From Micromonospora chaiyaphumensis (GTDB taxonomy: Bacteria > Actinomycetota > Actinomycetes > Mycobacteriales > Micromonosporaceae), in the NCBI RefSeq assembly GCF_900091435.1, contig NZ_FMCS01000001.1, positions 991,512-1,055,511 on the forward strand: a DNA stretch of 64,000 nucleotides, given 5' to 3'. Below, in pieces: positions 59,687-64,000 of this stretch. The position numbers and the translations under genes were made by a program. Each line of letters begins with the position of its first letter. Position 1 is the first letter of the stretch. The notes below the pieces were generated by a model. The model worked only from the letters and a program-made list of their open reading frames with translations. It was not told the DNA's origin and did not search any database.

Positions 59687-60277
59687 ATGCGGCGTGTGTG
59701 GGTCATCGCGATGCTGGCCGGGACGCTTGCCGGCCCGGTGGCGAGCACCGCGGGCTGCGCCGGTAACCCGCCGGCGGCTCCCGAGCCGGCCAGGGAGGAA
59801 CCAGCCGCCGACTGGCCGGCCGGCCTGCGGGAGGCCGAGATCTATGGACAGGTGCTGAGCCGGTTCCTCACCACACCCGCGGACAACTCCTTCCCGGAGC
59901 GGGCCTTCACGACGGTCTACGTGCTCGATCAGGCACATCCCGGCGCCGGCGACCCCGTCGGAGAGCACGAACGAGGCACTCCCCTGGCACCGAACACCCA
60001 GCACCGGATCGTGACCGCCCTGGCGGACGTGGCACCGGTCGCGTTCATCACCGACCCGGAAGCCGTCATCGAGAGGAGGGACGGCTGCCCGCAGGTCCGG
60101 GACGGCGGCATCCTGATCACTCTTGGCACGGTCGACGGCGACGACAACCAGGCGCGGGTGCCGATCAACGGTTTTGTCGCCTGCCTCGGGGCGACCTGGC
60201 TGACCTACGTCGTGCGGAACGAGGCCGGTTTCGGGTGGCGCGTGACCGGCACGACCGGCACGAGGGCCATCGCGTGA
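59687..60277 (+). CDS. Small secreted or lipoprotein of unknown function
   Basis: A 196-residue protein with a signal ending in S-T-A-G-C-A-G (possible lipobox Cys near 24), an acidic Pro/Ala linker and a compact domain with two further cysteines (C-P-Q-V and V-A-C-L). GGAGG precedes ATG 59687, which I prefer to a longer frame. I recognise no family. It resembles other actinobacterial exported proteins of unknown function. Confidence 0.6.
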   Translation: MRRVWVIAMLAGTLAGPVASTAGCAGNPPAAPEPAREEPAADWPAGLREAEIYGQVLSRFLTTPADNSFPERAFTTVYVLDQAHPGAGDPVGEHERGTPLAPNTQHRIVTALADVAPVAFITDPEAVIERRDGCPQVRDGGILITLGTVDGDDNQARVPINGFVACLGATWLTYVVRNEAGFGWRVTGTTGTRAIA

Positions 60278-60353
60278 CTCACGTACGCCCCGTGCCACCC
60301 CGCAGGGCCACGATCGGCCGACCCGGCTGGGTCGTTCCCGTGCGAGGTTCGAC

Positions 60354-60870
60354 TCAACAGTCGAACACCGACCAGCAGATGTCGTTGCGCAACCGCTGGT
60401 CGTCAAGTACGAGCTCGCGGATCGCCTCCGGCAGCTGGTCGCGCTGCCACTGGCACTCGAGTCGCCCCGCGGCCTCGCTCAGCCCTTCCGGCGCCGCCGC
60501 ACGTACGGCTTTGATCGCGTAGGCGGCCGCGCCGAGCTCATGCGCGGCCACGTGGGCGACGGCCCCGGCCTGGCCGGCGGCGTACGCGGCATGCCGTGCC
60601 GCTCCACGCAGCTCTCTGGCTGCTCCCATCGCGTGGCCGCCCGCCGCGCGCGCCTGCATCATCGTCACCTCGCCACGGACCCAGGCCCGGGCCTGCTCGA
60701 TCGCGTGGCGCGGTCGCGGGTCCGCGGGCTGGGCCGATTCGAAGAGGGCGAGGACGTGCTCCGCACACGAGGCGGCCCACAGCGCGAGGAGACGGTGATC
60801 GGCATCGGTGAGAGTCCCCCCCGCGGCGGATCGTCACGAAGCGAGGGTCCCGGACCTTCGGCAGGATCAT
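60354..60870 (-). pseudogene. Imm5-like helical protein, frameshifted at a C7 tract
   Basis: From ATG 60870 the frame reads M-I-L-P-K-V-R-D-P-R-F-V-T-I-R-R-G-G. It then drifts at a run of seven Gs on the minus strand (C7 at 60816-60822). Deleting one base restores T-L-T-D-A-D-H-R-L-L-A-L-W-A-A-S-C-A-E-H-V-L-A-L-F-E and joins smoothly to the frame ending ...C-W-S-V-F-D-C at 60354. The restored product of about 171 residues is all-helical and parallels the upstream gene (A-D-P-R-P-R, A-W near the same place). The ATG overlaps the upstream stop (ATGA). A sequencing error, a true loss or slippage are all possible. Confidence 0.6.
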
Positions 60871-61487
60871 GACGTGCGCTCCATCCCGCGCGGGTCGGCG
60901 TGGCCCAGGGCGGCGTGCCCCGGCGAGCTGTCCTGCGCCAGACGCAGGGAATGGTCCAGTGCGCTCATGAGCCGGGCGACACGACTGCTGCCGCCGGGCG
61001 CCGGCGGGTAGCGGCGGAGCACGTCGATGAGCAGCGGTGTCGCGCGCTGCCGCGACCGTTCCAGCAGGGCATCCCCGACCGTGGGGTCGCCGCCCGCCGC
61101 CAGCTCCCCGATGCGCGCAGCGCTCGCGCAGGCTCGCAGAATGTGCCCGACCTGGCTGGCCTTGGCGATGGGGTGCAGGTATGCGGCTGAGGCGGCGTCA
61201 CCGGCACATCGCGCGGCCAGTCGCGCGACCTCGGAGGGTGCGGACCGGGCGGCTCGATGAGCATCGAGGGAAGTGACGCGCTGCACGGTGGTCCTCCTGG
61301 CGCCGTTGATGAACGCCCAGGCCGCGTCGATCGCCGCGCGGGGGCGCGGATCGTCGGGAACGGCCTGCTCGAAGACGGGCAGGACCTCCTCGGCGTGCCA
61401 CACGACGTAACGCGCCACGACGCGCAGCTCAGCCATCGTCAGGTCGAAGTCTCCGGACACGGTGTGCGTGCTCTGTGCCATGTCCAT
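60867..61487 (-). CDS. Putative Imm5-like immunity protein
   Basis: A 206-residue all-helical protein beginning with M-A-Q-S after a dipeptide. Motifs A-E-E-V-L-P-V-F-E-Q-A-V-P-D-D-P-R-P-R-A-A-I-D-A-A-W, A-A-R-C-A-G-D-A-A-S-A-A-Y-L-H and L-R-R-Y-P-P-A-P match proteins annotated as putative immunity (Imm5-like) or exonuclease SbcC in actinobacteria. No toxin gene is adjacent, so immunity is unproven. ATG 61487 with AAGGA upstream is preferred. It is coupled to the frameshifted paralogue downstream. Confidence 0.65.
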   Translation of the reverse strand: MDMAQSTHTVSGDFDLTMAELRVVARYVVWHAEEVLPVFEQAVPDDPRPRAAIDAAWAFINGARRTTVQRVTSLDAHRAARSAPSEVARLAARCAGDAASAAYLHPIAKASQVGHILRACASAARIGELAAGGDPTVGDALLERSRQRATPLLIDVLRRYPPAPGGSSRVARLMSALDHSLRLAQDSSPGHAALGHADPRGMERTS

Positions 61488-61643
61488 GAATCGTATCCTT
61501 GAACCCCCGGTGGAGACTCGGCGACGAATCCTCCGCTTACCCCCGTCGGAAACCTTCAACCGGAGGTCACCGCGGCACGCCGGCGGGCGCGAAGGGCCGG
61601 CAGCGTGCAACTGCCAAGGCGTAATCGCGGCCCGTCGGCTGGT

Positions 61644-62246
61644 TCAGTCGACGATGATCACGTGGAGGTTGCGGGGTCCGTGGACGCCCTCGACCCGGTT
61701 GAGTTCGATGTCGCTCGTGGCGGACGGCCCGCTGATCCAGGTCAGCGGCCGGTGCGGGGTGACCCGGGCGAGGGCGTCCGGCACGGCGGCGACGACCTGG
61801 TCGGCCCGGACCACGCACAGGTGCACGTCGGGCAGCAGCGTGATGATCCGGCGGCCCTGGTCCGGGGCGCCGTCCAGCAGGATGGTGCCGGTCTCGGCCA
61901 CGGCCACCGCCGCCGCGGTCACCACACCGTCCGCGGCGGCGATCCGCTCCGGCGGGAGGTCGTCGTCCGGTACGGCGACGACGGTGCCTGGGAGCCAGTG
62001 CCCGGGCAGGCCGGGTGGCACCACGACCTGCCGGCCGCCGAGCACCGCGTCGACGATCCGGGCGACGCCCGCGCCGGCACAGCGGTGCACGGTGGCCCGG
62101 TAGTCGGTGAGGCGGTCGACGAGCAGGTCCAGGTCGGCGGCGGCGGTGCCGGCGGGCCGGTAGTCCCGGGGCACCTCGGCCGGCGCCGGCCGGGGCTCAC
62201 CGAGGGCGGCACGCAACCGGCCGAGGATGACCTCGCGGGCGGTCAC
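61644..62246 (-). CDS. lutC: Lactate utilization protein C
   Basis: A 200-residue LUD-domain protein with the family pattern V-A-V-A-E-T-G-T-I-L-L-D-G and R-I-I-T-L-L-P-D-V-H-L-C-V-V. LutABC together oxidise L-lactate to pyruvate with a membrane quinone acceptor. The GTG start overlaps the lutB stop (GTGA). Last gene of the operon. It probably supports LutA/LutB assembly or electron transfer. Confidence 0.85.
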   Translation of the reverse strand: MTAREVILGRLRAALGEPRPAPAEVPRDYRPAGTAAADLDLLVDRLTDYRATVHRCAGAGVARIVDAVLGGRQVVVPPGLPGHWLPGTVVAVPDDDLPPERIAAADGVVTAAAVAVAETGTILLDGAPDQGRRIITLLPDVHLCVVRADQVVAAVPDALARVTPHRPLTWISGPSATSDIELNRVEGVHGPRNLHVIIVD

Positions 62247-63673
62247 CGCTGCGCCCACCACTCGCGGAAGGTCTGCGGCGGCGGCTCCGGCAGGTCGCGG
62301 CTGGCCGTCCAGCCGGACAGCGGCGGCGGCAGGCCGCGCCCGCGCGGGCCGGCGAGCCGGCTCAGCCGTGCGGCGCGCTGCGCGGCCGCGTACAGCGCGG
62401 GGTGGTCCATGGTGTACGCAGCGGCGGCCATCGCCGTCGCCTCGGCACGCGGGTGCGGGGCCTGGCCGCGCAGGTGGACCAGGATCGACGGGATGTCGAT
62501 CATGACGGGGCAGGCGTCGTAGCAGGCGCCGCAGAGCGACGAGGCGTACGGCAGGGAGGCGTTGTCGGCCACCCCGGTCAGTTGCGGGGAGAGCACTGCG
62601 CCGATCGGCCCCGGATAGACCGACCCGTAGGCGTGCCCGCCGGCGCGTTCGTACACCGGGCAGACGTTGAGGCAGGCCGAGCAGCGGATGCAGTGCAACG
62701 CCTGCCGGCCCACCTCGTCGGCGAGCACCGCGCTGCGCCCGTTGTCGAGCAGCACCAGGTGGAACGCCTGCGGCCCGTCGCCCGGCGTGACCCCGGTCCA
62801 CATCGAGGTGTAGGGGTTCATCCGCTCCCCCGTCGACGCCCGCGGCAGCAGTTGCAGGAACACCTCCAGGTCCCGCCAGGTGGGGACGACCTTCTCGATG
62901 CCCATCACGGTGATCAGGGTCTCCGGCAGGGTGAGACACATCCGTCCGTTGCCCTCGGACTCCACCACGGCGAGGGTGCCGGTCTCGGCGACGGCGAAGT
63001 TGGCGCCGGACACGGCCACCCGGGTGCTCAGGAACGTCTCCCGCAGGTGCCGGCGCGCGGCGGCGGCCAGGACGGCCGGCTCGTCCGTGAGCGTCGGGTC
63101 GACGCCCGGCATCGCCCGCAGGAAGATCTCCCGGATCTCGGCCCGGTTGCGGTGGATCGCCGGCACCAGGATGTGGCTCGGCCGGTCGTCGCCGAGCTGC
63201 ACGATCAGCTCGGCCAGGTCGGTCTCGACCGGCTCGATCCCGGCGGCCTCGAGGGCCTCGTTGAGGCCGATCTCCTGGGTGGCCATCGACTTGACCTTCA
63301 TGACCCGGTCGGCGCCGGCCGCCCCGACCAGGTCGGTGACGATCCGGTTGGCCTCGACGGCGTCGGCCGCCCAGTGCACCGTGCCGCCGGCCGCGGTGAC
63401 CGCCGCCTCCAGCTGCTCCAGCAGTTCGGGCAGGCGGGCCATGGTGTCGGTCTTGATCGCCCGGGCCGCGGCCCGCAGCTCCTGCCAGTCCGGCACCTCA
63501 CCGATCACCGCGCCCGACTTGCCGCGGATCGTGGTGGTCGCGTGCCGCAGGTTCCGCCGCAACTGCGCGTCGACGAGGGCGCGGCGGGCCGCGGCCGGGA
63601 ACGGCTCCTCGCCGCGCAGGTGCCCGACGCCTCGTGGCGCGGTGGCGGGCATACCCAGGAACGTGCGCGTCAC
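62243..63673 (-). CDS. lutB: Lactate utilization iron-sulfur protein B
   Basis: A 476-residue protein with an LUD domain in the first half (A-V-A-E-T-G-T-L-A-V-V-E-S-E-G-N-G-R-M) and two ferredoxin-like 4Fe-4S motifs: C-I-R-C-S-A-C-L-N-V-C-P and C-G-A-C-Y-D-A-C-P. It is the electron-transfer subunit of the LutABC lactate oxidase. GTG 63673 overlaps the lutA stop. Family lengths of about 470 agree. Confidence 0.9.
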   Translation of the reverse strand: MTRTFLGMPATAPRGVGHLRGEEPFPAAARRALVDAQLRRNLRHATTTIRGKSGAVIGEVPDWQELRAAARAIKTDTMARLPELLEQLEAAVTAAGGTVHWAADAVEANRIVTDLVGAAGADRVMKVKSMATQEIGLNEALEAAGIEPVETDLAELIVQLGDDRPSHILVPAIHRNRAEIREIFLRAMPGVDPTLTDEPAVLAAAARRHLRETFLSTRVAVSGANFAVAETGTLAVVESEGNGRMCLTLPETLITVMGIEKVVPTWRDLEVFLQLLPRASTGERMNPYTSMWTGVTPGDGPQAFHLVLLDNGRSAVLADEVGRQALHCIRCSACLNVCPVYERAGGHAYGSVYPGPIGAVLSPQLTGVADNASLPYASSLCGACYDACPVMIDIPSILVHLRGQAPHPRAEATAMAAAAYTMDHPALYAAAQRAARLSRLAGPRGRGLPPPLSGWTASRDLPEPPPQTFREWWAQR

Positions 63674-64000
63674 GGCCGCACCCCCAACCGCTGCCGCTCC
63701 CCCACCGTCTCCGAGCGCTCCGTGCTGGCCAGGATCTCCGCCAGATGCACCGTCCGCACCCCCGTTCGCAGCCGCGACAGCCCGCCGCCGATGTGCATGA
63801 GGCAGGAGGCATCCCCGGCCGTGCAGACGTCCGCCCGCGTGGCCAGCACGTTGCGCATCTTGTCGGCGAGCATCGCCGTCGAGGTGTCCGCGTTCTTCAC
63901 GGCGAACGTGCCGCCGAAGCCGCAGCACTGCTCCGCCTGCGGCAGCTCCACCAGCTCCAGCCCGCGCACCGCGCGCAGCAGTCGCAACGGCCGCTCCCCC
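63670..64000 (-). CDS. lutA: Lactate utilization protein A, N-terminus missing (window edge)
   Basis: The last 109 residues of a CCG-domain iron-sulfur protein. C-C-G-F-G-G-T-F-A-V-K-N is the second cysteine-rich (CCG) repeat and T-A-G-D-A-S-C-L-M-H follows. The frame remains open at the window edge, so the TTG at 63987 is not the true start. First gene of the lut operon on the minus strand. Confidence 0.85.
   Translation of the reverse strand, partial: GERPLRLLRAVRGLELVELPQAEQCCGFGGTFAVKNADTSTAMLADKMRNVLATRADVCTAGDASCLMHIGGGLSRLRTGVRTVHLAEILASTERSETVGERQRLGVRP

Noticed and set aside
60804..60834. Programmed frameshifting at the C7 tract
   Set aside because: There is no slippery heptamer of known type with a downstream pseudoknot that I can see. 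A mutation or sequencing error is the default.
1..64000. RNA genes, CRISPR arrays, insertion sequences, prophage and integrase sites
   Set aside because: I looked for tRNA-like cloverleafs, regular spacer repeats, transposase motifs and attachment-type repeats and saw none I could support.

Overview
This is a 64 kb chromosomal segment of a very GC-rich actinobacterium, most likely a member of the Micromonosporaceae (Micromonospora or a relative). The base composition, frequent GTG starts, tightly overlapping ATGA/GTGA gene junctions and mix of families (SARP, PucR, LacI, Tat/lipoprotein exports) support an actinobacterium. The family assignment is my inference. I found no rRNA, tRNA, CRISPR array, insertion sequence or phage gene.

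Layout. 0-6.3 kb: end of a membrane protein, a nucleotide-sugar epimerase, a cytochrome-b/molybdopterin oxidoreductase fusion with a small membrane partner, and an amidohydrolase/P1-peptidase pair. 6.3-10.8 kb: an MFS exporter with a divergent LysR regulator, an exported L,D-transpeptidase-like protein and a glycerophosphodiester phosphodiesterase with a lamin-tail domain. 10.8-14.1 kb: a UgpBEA-type ABC uptake system read toward them. 14.1-23.4 kb: a SapA-like secreted protein, a Na+/H+ antiporter, a NarL-type two-component system, a PucR regulator, an MreB-like protein and a DksA/TraR protein. 23.5-27.3 kb: VOC protein, LysR plus YeiH exporter, rhodanese and divergent TetR. 27.3-35.3 kb: an apparent five-gene biosynthetic operon on the minus strand. 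It encodes a Pls/PosA-type membrane NRPS, a dimethylargininase-like enzyme, two secreted or cytosolic BPL_N-type amidotransferase-fold proteins and a membrane acyltransferase-like protein.

35.9-49.3 kb: a sugar catabolic region with a GH43-like secreted enzyme, a complete RbsBCA-type ABC importer, a very large GH172 (DUF2961) secreted enzyme, a LacI regulator, and a FucI-family isomerase with an FGGY kinase. The combination fits extracellular release of D-arabinose from D-arabinan, uptake, isomerisation to D-ribulose and phosphorylation. Four copies of a similar CG-centred operator-like motif sit upstream of the three transcription units.

49.6-64 kb: DUF1152 and DUF6069 proteins, a deaminase, then an accessory zone with a LuxR-type regulator, a 75-aa stand-alone HTH protein, a SARP/NB-ARC/TPR regulator and a run of small exported proteins (including a bulb-type lectin). 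Next come a decayed flavin monooxygenase, a pair of Imm5-like genes whose second member is frameshifted at a C7 tract, and the LutABC lactate-oxidation operon cut by the window end.

The most promising unexplained system is the 27.3-35.3 kb Pls/PosA operon. Its partners do not match the well-known epsilon-poly-lysine locus, which to my knowledge pairs the synthetase with a polylysine-degrading peptidase.
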